This document shows positions 37,828 to 49,985 of a DNA stretch of 64,000 bases, one piece after another (within the stretch, counting starts at the first letter, position 1; each line of letters begins with the position of its first letter). The DNA is from Methanobacteriota archaeon. GTDB taxonomy: Archaea > Halobacteriota > Methanosarcinia > Methanosarcinales > Methanosarcinaceae. The position numbers and the translations under genes are program-made. The stretch is from the NCBI GenBank assembly GCA_030054735.1, contig JASGVX010000089.1, positions 1 to 64,000 on the forward strand, read 5' to 3'. Below the pieces are notes generated by a model. The model worked only from the letters and a program-made list of their open reading frames with translations. It was not told the origin of the DNA and did no database searches.

Positions 37828-39161
37828 AGATTTTCCTTCCTTTCATCTCTAGTTAATGCGTACTTCAATAGCAAGGCGCTAATAACAAGTGCTGACGCTT
37901 CAGCCAGAAGCCATGTCCACCAGATTCCCTTTTTCCCAAGCACATTGACGGTGATGAATAGCCCTAAAATCATGAATACCGAGCTGTGCAATAGTGAAAT
38001 CAGCGTGGAACAGAGAAGCTCTTCACGCGCCTGAAAAAAGTAAAGGATCAATACGTTGATGCCTGTAAATGGAATAGCCAACGCAAACACCCGGATAGCG
38101 TAAAGCATATAACCGAGCATTGGTTCTTCTGAAATGGAGAACGCTCGGGCGATCAGCGGCGCACCGATCAAACAGATCAGCATACAGAGTACTGTGACCA
38201 CTACCTCATACCTAAACCCGAGATTCAACACCTCACGCATACGATCCAGTCTGCCTCCGCCATGACTTGCTGATAAGATGGGCTGCCCAGCTTGTGCAAC
38301 ACCTTCGTAAAAAGCCAGCGCAATCATCGAAACTTGAGTCACCACAGCGTAGACGGCAACCAAAATCTCACCGCCCAGGCTCATGATGACAATATTAAAC
38401 ACGGCGGTTGTTGTTGCCATACCAAATTGAGCGATAGATAGTGGAAAACCGGCTTTGAGGCTGCGCCAAATTCGGCCTAATGTGCAAGCAGACAAGGTAT
38501 AACGCAGTGTGTTCTTTTGGCTAAGAAAGTGAGACAACTGCACCAGCACGCCGGAGGTATAGGCCAGACAAGTAGCCAGCGCGGCGCCTCGAGGACCCCA
38601 TTGAAGCGGTCCCACGAACAATAGATCCAGGATGATGTTCATCCCAGCACAGGTCAGCGTTGCCACGATCACACGGTTTGGATCGCCGTCGTATCGGACA
38701 AAAAACAACAGTAGCCCATAGATCATCATGGGTATCAAGAACCACATCAGGACGCTGGCGTATTCCTGAGTAATACCGACAATTGCCTGATTGGCGCCGA
38801 GGAAGAGAACAATACTACGTGTTTTCAATATTCCCCATACCGTAAGCGAAGCACCAATCAACAGTGTCACCGTGAGCGCAACTGAAAAATAGCGGTTGGA
38901 TTCTACAAAATCGTCTTTGCCGATAAAAAAGGCATATACTGTCGCAGCACCACCTGAAATCAAGAGCGTCAGCGCGTTGAGAAGAAGGTAGATCGGCATG
39001 CACACACTGACTGCAGAAATCATGTCGCTGCCGAGCAGCATGCTCAAGATGACAATGTCCGCCAACGACGCAACGGTTGCTGTCAACATGGACATAATCG
39101 CTGCTGGATACAGCTTGCGGTACAAACTGTAAATATCCCCATGTAAGAAGTCCAGCTCCAT
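37821..39161 (-). CDS. MATE-family exporter
   Basis: About 446 residues and twelve helices with the MATE duplication. The first half starts FLHGDIYSLYRKLYPAAIMS. The ATG at 39161 is chosen because GGGGGG lies 6 bases ahead; the in-frame TTG two codons earlier is less likely. The 3' end overlaps the NRPS start codon, so the two are translationally coupled, and it most likely exports the NRPS product or protects the cell from it by cation-coupled antiport. Confidence 0.92.
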   Translation of the reverse strand: MELDFLHGDIYSLYRKLYPAAIMSMLTATVASLADIVILSMLLGSDMISAVSVCMPIYLLLNALTLLISGGAATVYAFFIGKDDFVESNRYFSVALTVTLLIGASLTVWGILKTRSIVLFLGANQAIVGITQEYASVLMWFLIPMMIYGLLLFFVRYDGDPNRVIVATLTCAGMNIILDLLFVGPLQWGPRGAALATCLAYTSGVLVQLSHFLSQKNTLRYTLSACTLGRIWRSLKAGFPLSIAQFGMATTTAVFNIVIMSLGGEILVAVYAVVTQVSMIALAFYEGVAQAGQPILSASHGGGRLDRMREVLNLGFRYEVVVTVLCMLICLIGAPLIARAFSISEEPMLGYMLYAIRVFALAIPFTGINVLILYFFQAREELLCSTLISLLHSSVFMILGLFITVNVLGKKGIWWTWLLAEASALVISALLLKYALTRDERKENLC

Positions 39162-39233
39162 GTTCAACCCCCCCTTGATTAAAACTGTTTTTCTCTGCTG
39201 TTTCTACAGATGAATCCTGTGTTACACCCTTGC

Positions 39234-39878
39234 TTAAAAAAATATGCTTTGTATTTTTAGTTCACCTTCTTCATGAATTCCCTCTACGCAAACAGCAGCC
39301 TTGTATTCACTGCCGCAGGGGATTTCCAGAAATGTCACTGTATGCCCCCGGATTATCTGGCTTCCAAATGGAACACGGAGTGAAATCTCGTAAAAATTAT
39401 CAACAATTCCCTCCCCGGTCAATTTCAGATAGCTTTCTTTTCCAGTCCACAGCATATAAAAGAGCTCCCGTTGCTCATCCCAGCTTTTATCGATAAACAG
39501 CTTCTGTTCTTCAGACGATAAAACCTGATCCATTATCTGTAATGGCTGAGTATTTATTTCCTCAATATCACAACCAATTGGAGCCTCGGCGATTGCACAT
39601 AACACCTTTGAACCGGAATGGCTTAAGCTGAAGAACAATTTTTCGTTGTTTTCCAGATAGGGCTTTCCCGTAGGCGTTACTCCAAGCCTTGCTCCGGTGA
39701 TCCCTACGTCCCTTAGTGCTTTCTGCAGAAGTGCCCCCACAGCAAGAGAAAGCATTTTGTCCTTTGGAAACAGATATCTGTCAGCTTTTTTTTGTCTGGC
39801 AGTATCAACTAAGCGATATACAGTTTCAAATTTTTTCGGATCCTCAAGAGCCTTAACGTCAGCAATATATACTTTCAT
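39234..39878 (-). CDS. 4'-phosphopantetheinyl transferase, Sfp type
   Basis: 214 residues. Family motifs: GKPYLENNEKLFFSLSHSG, GCDIEEI (Mg-binding Asp/Glu) and WTGKESYLKLTGEG (W-x-x-KE-S/A). It would transfer phosphopantetheine from CoA to the carrier-domain serines of the NRPS, converting it to the active form. It starts directly after the STAS stop (TAAATG). Such enzymes are scarce in archaea, and finding one next to the NRPS makes the cluster self-sufficient. Confidence 0.93.
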   Translation of the reverse strand: MKVYIADVKALEDPKKFETVYRLVDTARQKKADRYLFPKDKMLSLAVGALLQKALRDVGITGARLGVTPTGKPYLENNEKLFFSLSHSGSKVLCAIAEAPIGCDIEEINTQPLQIMDQVLSSEEQKLFIDKSWDEQRELFYMLWTGKESYLKLTGEGIVDNFYEISLRVPFGSQIIRGHTVTFLEIPCGSEYKAAVCVEGIHEEGELKIQSIFF

Positions 39879-40202
39879 TTATTCGACAGCTTCATTCAAT
39901 GGCAGGATATTCATCTTACCGTCAAGATTGGTTAGCTTAAAGACCTCCATCACATCGTTGCTCACATTTATGACAGAAAATTCAGCCTCCATGGTCTTTG
40001 CCTTCTTGTAGGCGGCCACGACCTGCCTGAGTCCGGATGAGGAAATGTACTCCAGCTCTTTGAAATCCAGAACGATAGTTTCCGCCTTTACTATCTTGTC
40101 AATCTCCACTCCAAGGGCAGGCGCTGTCTCAGTATCCAGCCAACCTGCTACGTGTATGGTGAAAACAAGATCTTTTTTGTCTACTATAATGGTCATCTGC
40201 AT
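39879..40202 (-). CDS. STAS-domain anti-sigma-factor antagonist-like protein
   Basis: 107 residues, a single STAS domain. ETIVLDFKELEYISSSGLRQ contains the phosphorylatable Ser of the SpoIIAA/RsbV family (SSSGLR, near residues 56-60). The start codon overlaps the end of the phosphatase gene (GGAGTAATG), whose last codons serve as ribosome binding site. It should be phosphorylated by an RsbW-like kinase and dephosphorylated by the SpoIIE-type phosphatase next door. Confidence 0.92.
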   Translation of the reverse strand: MQMTIIVDKKDLVFTIHVAGWLDTETAPALGVEIDKIVKAETIVLDFKELEYISSSGLRQVVAAYKKAKTMEAEFSVINVSNDVMEVFKLTNLDGKMNILPLNEAVE

Positions 40203-42187
40203 TACTCCTTAAAATATTTAATGATTAGCAAAACATTGTTCCCCTCTATGTTTACATACCGGCAGTAGTCTGCAAATGATTGGGTAATCAGCCTACCCAA
40301 ACCGCCGATTTGATTATCTGGATCGTAGTCCTCTGCCTTGATTGTTTCTCTTGTCTGATCAAAAGGCTTTCCGCTGTCAGTGAACTGAATAGCAACGGTG
40401 CCATCTTCCCAACTCTGCTTATGGCAGATAGTGATTCCCCCAGGTCTGTCGTAGGCATAGGAGCAGATATTGACAAAGCACTCTTCAGCTATCAGGCACA
40501 GGCGTTTTTGCATCTTTTTGGGAATCCGGTCATCCATGAGGATCCAATTACGAATCCTGCTGTATGCTGACACCTCAGCCGGCAGTGTAAGCTTTTCCGA
40601 ACGAGAAGTAAAGGAAAGCATGGTGATGTCATCGCTCTGTTCGCCGCCCGCCGTAAAACAGTTTAATTCGTTTTTGACCTGCGTCACCGCATTTGCTCCA
40701 TCCGTCTCCGAAAGGATCTTTTCGAGCCGCTCCATCCCAAAGAATTCCGCATCCCGGTCAACGGCTTCATTGACGCCGTCTGTATAGAGAAAAACCGTAC
40801 TGCCGAGCGGAAAGACTTCCTCTACTGTTTGATATTTCTCGCCCGCAAAAAGCCCTAGCGGCACGCCGTTTGAAGCGGAAAGGGGCTTTTGCTTCCCTTC
40901 ATGAAGGAGGTAAGGAGGATTGTGCCCTGCGTTGGCATAGCAAATCACCCCCGCCTTTGGATCGGCAAAAGCAAGGAAAGCCGTGATGAACATCATATTC
41001 GGGTTGGAATGCTCCAGCTCGCAATTCACGGCTTCAAGTACCTTTCCCGGCGCCATACCCTGCTTGACGAAGCCTCGGATCATGCTGATGACGCTTGCCA
41101 TGAAAATAGCTCCGCTGATGCCCTTCCCCGATACATCCGCGACAACAAGCACCATATGGCCGCGGTCTTCAAAATAATCATAAAAATCACCGCCTACATT
41201 CCTTGCAGGAACCATAAGCGCGCTGATTTCCGAGAAGGCATCTGCATAGTGCGGCTCCGGCAGAAATCCCTGCTGAATTTCGGAGGCAAGGCTGAACTCG
41301 TACGCCTGTCGGTTCTGCAGTTCCGTATACGCCTTGATACGAGCGATATAGTCACGCGTATTTGCCGCCATATAATTGAATGAAGTCCCGATATGGCTGA
41401 ATTCATTGTCACCTCGGACCACAATCGGCTGCACATCGTAATTATCATTCTCGCCGAATGCTTTCATGGTGGCGCTAATTGTCTCCGCAGGCTTTATGAC
41501 CTTCCTTTTAAGAACACGGTAAAAAATAAAGGCGGAGAGTATTACGGTTGCGAGAGAGAAGATAGTCCTCCAGAGAAGTGCTCTTTCAAAGCGATTGCTA
41601 AGATAGTCGGCACTGATGTCAGCTCCGATAACCGCAGTCACAGACCCATCAGGCCCCGACAATGGAACATATACGGAAAACACATGCCCGTATTGATTGT
41701 CTGTTTCACAGGTGACCAGCAAGGTTTCACCCCGCATGACAGAGGCCAGTTCATCAGAAATATTCCCTTCCCTGACAGTGCCGGGCGGAAGGCTTTCAGC
41801 AATCTCGCGTTTTTCTTCATTTCCCTCGACACATACATACGTAATCTGCCCGGAATCAACGTCCGGAATCACAATGTATAGATACTCAAGCTGAAAACTC
41901 TTGATCAGGCTTTGAAATGTATCCGATATTTCTGCGCTGACGGCTTCGTCGGCTATCATAGTTTCGGGATAGACGCCGGAATAAAAGCGTGAAGTCACCT
42001 GTGCAGCATTACTTGCCTTGGAAACCACCGTTTCCCGCACAAAGATATCGGCTTCATACACACTCATTGCCATCGTGATCCCTATTGCTAGCAGGCTGAC
42101 AACAAGAATCAGAGCAAGTATTGATTTGGCAATAGAATGTTTCACGAAGTCACGCCCTTTTCTATCAGAGTTAAAATCGGTTGCCAT
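40202..42187 (-). CDS. Membrane SpoIIE-type phosphatase fused to RsbW-like kinase domain
   Basis: 661 residues. Helix 1 (SILALILVVSLLAIGITMAM), an extracellular sensor of about 170 residues, helix 2 (IFSLATVILSAFIFY), a HAMP-like linker, and then a PP2C/SpoIIE phosphatase: MVPARNVGGDFYDYFE, VADVSGKGISGAIFM, FLYTDGVNEA, GGEQSDDITML with the metal Asp residues. The C-terminal ~130 residues are a GHKL ATPase of the RsbW/SpoIIAB kind (LCLIAEECFVNICSYAY, FTDSGKPFDQ, GGLGRLI). So one protein has both the kinase-like and the phosphatase half of a partner switch, plus an external sensor. Likely the regulator of the NRPS operon. Confidence 0.92.
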   Translation of the reverse strand: MATDFNSDRKGRDFVKHSIAKSILALILVVSLLAIGITMAMSVYEADIFVRETVVSKASNAAQVTSRFYSGVYPETMIADEAVSAEISDTFQSLIKSFQLEYLYIVIPDVDSGQITYVCVEGNEEKREIAESLPPGTVREGNISDELASVMRGETLLVTCETDNQYGHVFSVYVPLSGPDGSVTAVIGADISADYLSNRFERALLWRTIFSLATVILSAFIFYRVLKRKVIKPAETISATMKAFGENDNYDVQPIVVRGDNEFSHIGTSFNYMAANTRDYIARIKAYTELQNRQAYEFSLASEIQQGFLPEPHYADAFSEISALMVPARNVGGDFYDYFEDRGHMVLVVADVSGKGISGAIFMASVISMIRGFVKQGMAPGKVLEAVNCELEHSNPNMMFITAFLAFADPKAGVICYANAGHNPPYLLHEGKQKPLSASNGVPLGLFAGEKYQTVEEVFPLGSTVFLYTDGVNEAVDRDAEFFGMERLEKILSETDGANAVTQVKNELNCFTAGGEQSDDITMLSFTSRSEKLTLPAEVSAYSRIRNWILMDDRIPKKMQKRLCLIAEECFVNICSYAYDRPGGITICHKQSWEDGTVAIQFTDSGKPFDQTRETIKAEDYDPDNQIGGLGRLITQSFADYCRYVNIEGNNVLLIIKYFKE

Positions 42188-42307
42188 CTATCCGAAACGT
42201 CATTCTGCAATAAGATATCGTAAATTACGCACTCATTGAAATGGGACACGTTCCCTGTCACTTGATAGGATTGAGTTGAAGACTATACAGAGCTTAAACC
42301 TTATCTT

Positions 42308-42703
42308 TTATGGTTCCACAATATTAAAAGGTCCGTCTGCACCCGTATCAAACTGATTTAAGTTCTCTACTATCAGCTCTAAAAGTGCTCCATCTCCCTC
42401 TATCTTTGCTAAGTTGGAGAACTCCTCCAATTTCTTTTCTAGTATCAGAAAGAGGACCGTTCTGCTGGTGTTTATTGAAAGGTCTGCACCCTCATTCAAG
42501 GTATCCTCAAATTGGAGCAAAGCAGCATTTTTAAAGCGAAGCATAAATTTTTCTCCAGTGTCCTTAAGGGTAACATTTACGGTAAAGTCATGTTCCGCCA
42601 TTACCGCCTTGTCAAGGAGAATTCCCATAAAGTCAAAGATATTTGAGGCTTTCATGTTCGCCAGCAAATCGTCTCCCCGCTTTAGTTTGGAGCTTTCTCC
42701 CAT
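42308..42703 (-). pseudogene. Alkyl-sulfatase C-terminal (SCP2-like) domain, probably truncated
   Basis: 131 codons. NIFDFMGILLDKAVMAEHDF, then TLKDTGEKFMLRFKNAALL and a C-terminus KIEGDGALLELIVENLNQFD ending FNIVEP, fit the C-terminal sterol-carrier-like domain of metallo-beta-lactamase alkyl sulfatases. The catalytic domain is absent. The frame is intact, so it could be a free-standing lipid-binding protein, but the start (LKRGDDLLANM) resembles the linker inside full-length enzymes. It lies first in line with the NRPS operon, 120 bases upstream of the phosphatase. Confidence 0.55.
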
Positions 42704-42910
42704 ATTTCCATACCTTGTTTACTATATAATAATTTTACCGCTGTATCACTTTACCCTTAGGTTTTTGTGTTACTGGTGAAATCTCTCAACAAAAGCTGCT
42801 CAGAAGGATAGATACCGAACAGTTCTGGCACATAGCGGACGGACACATTGATAATCCATCCCGAAATAATCTTTGTCAACGCAATACCTACTAACCTACA
42901 TCCTACATTC

Positions 42911-43168
42911 GGCAGGTCGACATTAAAAATTAGAACATTTTTCTTGATGTCGTTTTTTGTATCCACTAGCTAGAAATGAGGTTAAAAGTTGGTTAACATG
43001 TGGCTCAACCATACACATATATAAATACTGGATCAATTTTTCATAAAAGTTTAGTATAAGATATTATTAATTGATCATATCTAAACCTAAAAGTTACGTA
43101 CAAATACTATGTATTATTTCAAAATCGCCATCAATAGAAATTATGAAAAATTAAATATCGACCTGCCG
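42911..43168 (+). mobile_element. MITE-like element, copy 2 (island left-hand boundary)
   Basis: Bounded by GGCAGGTCGACATTAAAAAT and, inverted, TTAAATATCGACCTGCC. It is about 70 bases longer than copy 1 near the left end and then nearly identical to it from TATATAAATACTGGATCA on. Its 23-codon frame reads MYYFKIAINRNYEKLNIDLP. It is a direct repeat of copy 1 across ~16 kb. Confidence 0.85.
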
Positions 43169-43177
43169 AAAGAAGGA

Positions 43178-43470
43178 TAAGAAGAAATTTAAGGGCCAGG
43201 ACGGCAGTCTGGTGTCTGAGATAATGGAGATAGACTAAAAGTGGATGAAAGATTTCACCTGAGCTCCCAAAATTTAAGCGCATAAATCTAATTTCCTAAT
43301 CCACTATGTCAGACGATTGTTATTTTAAATTAGCTTATTATTCATGCACTTAAATTTAAGCACATAATAAGATATCAGAAGAACCTTATGCGCTTAAAAA
43401 GGCAGAAGTTAGGATTTTAGCGAACTAGTGAATATAGAATAATTGAGTAAGGCCGAAATCCAATATACGA
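43178..43470 (+). mobile_element. IS256-family transposase N-terminal remnant, interrupted
   Basis: The start of a Mutator/IS256-like transposase is readable: KKKFKGQDGSLVSEIMEID with a stop where the intact copies have a codon. The next part (TTTTAGCGAACT..., SELL-like) resumes at about 43422 after a ~160-bp insert. Related N-termini are at 62597-62657 (minus strand) and 63000-63090. Confidence 0.65.
43262..43416. mobile_element. Small inverted-repeat insertion with GATTT duplication
   Basis: The insert contains TTAAGCGCATAA (43274-43285) and its inverse TTATGCGCTTAA (43386-43397). The host sequence reads AAAGATTT on the left and resumes with GGATTTTAGCG on the right, so GATTT appears to be a target duplication. 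The rest of the gap up to rps10 (43471-43692) has no gene. Confidence 0.6.
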
Positions 43471-43692
43471 AGCTGAAATCTAAAAGCTGAATTAAAAAAT
43501 ACAAATAAAAGACTTATAAAACCATTGGAGAGAGAAATTTGCAGAATTTCCTCTGGCTGAAATAGCCCTCACAGGGGCAACCGCCGGCAAATTTCTCAAA
43601 TGTGGATAAGGTAAACATTCAGTCATAACGAAGTGAAAAGGAATTTGCAAGACCGGGTACAGAGATCTTCTGTAACCTGGCGTTTTCTGCAT

Positions 43693-45308
<1,616 letters not shown>

Positions 45309-45632
45309 CTAAAATTCTCCTTTAAATTATGGTTGAGCCTCATTGCTATATCAAATCATAGTATATTAACATTAGGGCTGATCTCATAATGGTTAGACCT
45401 TCTCCGGTCTTCTTTCAACCATTACTTATAATTACCCGATTTTAAATTATCGGGTTGGCATAATTGCTTTTCCAGTGGCCTGGAGTGTTTTCCCCATTAT
45501 AGGCATACCTTGTTTTAAATCTTTCCCGTCAGACATACTCTGTAAAAAATCTTCAATATATCATGTTAATTCGCTGAGAGTTTTGCCTTCACAGGTTAAT
45601 GCCTTAAAAGGGAAAAGCGGAGACAAATCCGC
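45309..45632. other. Spacer between fusA and tuf with hairpins
   Basis: Two clear inverted repeats: AATGGTT/AACCATT around an inner GACC/GGTC at about 45388-45423, and ACCCGAT/ATCGGGT at 45435-45456. They lie after fusA and may terminate or process its transcript, with a separate promoter for tuf further downstream. Confidence 0.5.
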
Positions 45633-47825
45633 TTAGATCGAAAGGTAGTCAGAAGCTTTGGGCAACTCTTTCTTCAGGCCTTTCCTTTCTCTAATCTGGC
45701 CAACGATTTCGTTCAGAATGCTTGACGGTACAACGTCAAACCCTCCGAACTCCGTACTCCACAGGGCACGCCCTTCGGTTGCGGACCTTATCTCTCCTGC
45801 AAACCCGAACATCTCAGCCACAGGTGCCAGGGACTCGATAATTGCCAGGTCTCCTTCCGTACTCATGTTCTGGATAACACCGCGGCGGCCCTGTAGTTCC
45901 TTTGTTGCACCGCCCATTAAGAGCTGAGGTACCTGGACAAAGACCTTCTGGTAAGGCTCAAGCAGGCTGTCTTCTGCCATAAGCATTCCTGCCTGGATTG
46001 CCTGCCTTGATGCAGGAATAATCTGAGCCGGACCTCTGTGGATTGCGTCTTCGTGAAGCTTTGCATCTACAAGCACACACTTTACATTTGCTACAGGTTC
46101 TCTGGTAAGCGGACCTGCACGCATTACCTCTTCAAACCCGTCCAGCACCAGTTCCATTGTCTCGTGAAGGTACTGGATACCCTTGGTCATATCAATGAAG
46201 ATATTGGAATTGTAGATGCCGGTAATGCCTTTTGCCTCTTCTTTGTCCATACCGAGGTCAATGAGTTTCTGCCTTCTCTCAAGTTCAGGCATGTTCATCC
46301 TGACTTCCCCTTCCTTGATTGCACTGACGATCTCAGTATCAAGGGGTTCGACATAGATATAGAACCTGTTGTGCCTGTTCGGAGACTTTCCTTCTACAGG
46401 CTCGGTCTTCTTCTTAATGGTTTCCCTGTAAACGACAATCGGCTTGCTCGTGGTGATTTCAACGTTCTTGTCCCTTTCGATCCTGTGAGCTATAACTTCG
46501 AGGTGAAGTTCTCCCATACCTGCCATCAGGTGTTCCCCAGTTTCCTCATCCAGAGTAATCTGAAGAGTTGGGTCTTCCTTTGCGACCTGCCTGAGAACCT
46601 CTATAAGTTTGGGGAGGTCTTTGGTATGCTTGGCTTCGACAGCCACGGTCACTACAGGTTCGCTTACGTGCCTGATACTTTCAAATGGAGACATCCCGTC
46701 TAGGGTGGTAACAGTAGACCCGACGATTGCGTCTTTTAAGCCTGTAACTGCGGCAATGTTTCCTGCAGGGATCTTGTCCACTTCAAGCCTTTCAGGGCCC
46801 ATGAAGATACCGACCTGCTGGACTCTGCTCTTCTTTACAGTCCCTGATGTATAAACTTCCATGCCACGGGTAAGAGAACCGCTAAACAGCCTTCCAGTTG
46901 CTACTTCTCCTGCGTGGGGGTCAACGGAAATATCCGTTACCATGAAAGCAAGGTCTCCTTCTGCATTTGCACTGGACATGGACTTTCCGATTTCGGAATT
47001 TTCATCTCCGTGCCAGATGATCTTTACTCTATTCTTCTGAGCTTCAAGAGGGTTTGGCAGGAAGTGAATAACCATGTCAAGAACAGCTTCATGCAGTGGA
47101 CACTTTTCTGCCAGGGACTTCATATCCCCGCCCTTACAATAGTCATACACATCATTAAAGGAAACCCCGGTCTTATTCATCATAGGCACACTGATTGCCC
47201 AGTTGTAAAGAGCTGAGCCAAAAGCTACAGTCCCTGCTGCAGCATTTACTTTCCAGCCTGCCTTATACTTCTCCGGGTTCATGTTCTTGATGAGCTTGTT
47301 TACATGGTCGATTACTTTCCCGAGGCGCACCTGCATTTCCTGGGAGTCGACCTGCAGCTCATTGATAAGCCTGTCTACCTTGTTGACGAAAAGCACGGGC
47401 CTTACATGCTCCCTGAGGGCCTGTCTGAGCACGGTTTCTGTCTGGGGCATAGTGCCTTCTACGGCATCCACAACCACAACAGCCCCGTCCACGGCTCGCA
47501 TGGCACGGGTAACGTCTCCACCGAAGTCAACGTGTCCGGGAGTATCAATTAGATTGATCAGGTAGTCTTCATCATTGTAATTGTGAACCATGGAAACGTT
47601 AGAGGAATCAATTGTAATACCTCTTGCCTGTTCCTCTTCATCGGAGTCCATGAATAACTGTTTTCCGGCAAGTTCCTTTGAAATCATGCCAGCGCCTGCT
47701 AACAGGTTATCCGATAATGTAGTTTTCCCGTGGTCAATATGCGCAACAATGCCAATATTTCGGATTTTTTCGGGTTCATTCATGAGCGTCGTTACGCGCT
47801 CGACCATTTTCTTTCTTCGTCCCAT
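45633..47825 (-). CDS. fusA: Translation elongation factor 2
   Basis: 730 residues, the normal archaeal EF-2 length. [12 protein letters not shown], the switch [21 protein letters not shown] and NKVDR give the GTPase. Near the C-terminus [18 protein letters not shown] contains the His that is converted to diphthamide. It catalyses ribosomal translocation. Start [13 protein letters not shown] has AAAAGG ahead. Confidence 0.97.
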   Translation of the reverse strand: MGRRKKMVERVTTLMNEPEKIRNIGIVAHIDHGKTTLSDNLLAGAGMISKELAGKQLFMDSDEEEQARGITIDSSNVSMVHNYNDEDYLINLIDTPGHVDFGGDVTRAMRAVDGAVVVVDAVEGTMPQTETVLRQALREHVRPVLFVNKVDRLINELQVDSQEMQVRLGKVIDHVNKLIKNMNPEKYKAGWKVNAAAGTVAFGSALYNWAISVPMMNKTGVSFNDVYDYCKGGDMKSLAEKCPLHEAVLDMVIHFLPNPLEAQKNRVKIIWHGDENSEIGKSMSSANAEGDLAFMVTDISVDPHAGEVATGRLFSGSLTRGMEVYTSGTVKKSRVQQVGIFMGPERLEVDKIPAGNIAAVTGLKDAIVGSTVTTLDGMSPFESIRHVSEPVVTVAVEAKHTKDLPKLIEVLRQVAKEDPTLQITLDEETGEHLMAGMGELHLEVIAHRIERDKNVEITTSKPIVVYRETIKKKTEPVEGKSPNRHNRFYIYVEPLDTEIVSAIKEGEVRMNMPELERRQKLIDLGMDKEEAKGITGIYNSNIFIDMTKGIQYLHETMELVLDGFEEVMRAGPLTREPVANVKCVLVDAKLHEDAIHRGPAQIIPASRQAIQAGMLMAEDSLLEPYQKVFVQVPQLLMGGATKELQGRRGVIQNMSTEGDLAIIESLAPVAEMFGFAGEIRSATEGRALWSTEFGGFDVVPSSILNEIVGQIRERKGLKKELPKASDYLSI

Positions 47826-47896
47826 GCTGATACCTTTTAAACAAATATGATTTGGTTATATAATTTATTTTAGATTGGGTCAACTCGCATAATCGA

Positions 47897-48906
<1,010 letters not shown>

Positions 48907-48989
48907 TTAATAATTGATCATAGTTTGACATTAAATGCCAGAATTGTCCTTCAACGCCGGATTAATGGATCAACGTAAAGTAAGGAATA

Positions 48990-49415
48990 TCACTGCAGGA
49001 TCACGTCTTCTATAGTGTGGTGACGACGTGCAAGCATCTTCACTTTCTCTATATTCTTACCGTTGCGACCGATGGCAAGCCCCTTCTCTTTATTTGCTAC
49101 CTCTACATAAGCTAACCGCTTGCCATTTTTGTTTGTAAGATTCACGGAACTTACGGATACCGGTCCAAAGGCATTCTTGATAAAAGTTACAGGATCCTCT
49201 GAATACTCCACAAGCTCAATGGATTTGTCCAGGGCTTTTTTAACACGGTTTACATTCTCCCCGTTTTTGCCTATTGCAAGCCCCATATCGCCCTGTTTTA
49301 CAACATATATGAGCCTTTCCTCTTCCTGAATACAGTCAAGTATTTTGGCCCGTGTCATGTTTTCAAACAATGCAATGTACTGGATGCTTTCTGCAGTAAG
49401 TCTTATTTCGCCCAA
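48990..49415 (-). CDS. nusA: NusA-like transcription factor (two KH domains)
   Basis: 141 residues containing only the KH part of bacterial NusA. The two KH loops are GLAIGKNGENVNRVK and GLAIGRNGKNIEKVK. It is thought to bind RNA and affect RNA polymerase elongation or termination. The position between rpl30e and rps12 is conserved in archaea. Confidence 0.95.
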   Translation of the reverse strand: MGEIRLTAESIQYIALFENMTRAKILDCIQEEERLIYVVKQGDMGLAIGKNGENVNRVKKALDKSIELVEYSEDPVTFIKNAFGPVSVSSVNLTNKNGKRLAYVEVANKEKGLAIGRNGKNIEKVKMLARRHHTIEDVILQ

Positions 49416-49432
49416 GACCTTGCAACTCCTTA

Positions 49433-49732
49433 TTATAAAGCTTTAGCTGCCAGTATATCCGATTCTCCCGCATCAATGATTGCCATGGCTGCAATCGTGA
49501 AGGGCTTTCCACATATGGGGCCGAGTTCTACACTTGTGCCCTCGTATTCGAGAACCTGAACATTTGTTTCCTGAACTTTCTGTTTAATATCTTCCGGACA
49601 GTTTGATGCCAGAACCACCATTTTTGCTGAGCCATTTGCTGCTGCATCAACGGTCCTGTTTGCCCCGATTATTACTTTTCCTGTTTTCACAGCTTTGTTA
49701 AGAGATTTATCAACATTAATCTTCATTTTCAT
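49433..49732 (-). CDS. rpl30e: 50S ribosomal protein L30e
   Basis: About 99 residues: [20 protein letters not shown], then [20 protein letters not shown] and [16 protein letters not shown], the L7Ae/L30e fold. The longest frame begins at a TTG (49747). I choose the ATG at 49732, though an ATG at 49726 is equally possible. Confidence 0.95.
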   Translation of the reverse strand: MKMKINVDKSLNKAVKTGKVIIGANRTVDAAANGSAKMVVLASNCPEDIKQKVQETNVQVLEYEGTSVELGPICGKPFTIAAMAIIDAGESDILAAKAL

Positions 49733-49985
49733 CAACTCTCGTCTCAAATTAGCTCGTCTACTCTATCTCATTCTAAATAAAGATTCCAAGCTCGGTGAGT
49801 ATATGGTACTCTAAATACCTGATGCTTTATATCAATTTTCTGGTTATGAGCCTCGCGGACTCGAGTTTCTGCAGCAGGCTTTGATGAAGTTTATTAGATA
49901 ATATACACAGGGTCTGGCCCCGTCCTGTATCATTTTATTTATTTAAATAATTATAGGTCAGGCCAGGATTTTTACCTCCTGGTCT

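Noticed and set aside
42757-42966. 69-codon minus-strand frame upstream of the NRPS operon
   Set aside because: Its first 20 codons lie in the MITE terminus, so it is a chance fusion of repeat and spacer sequence.
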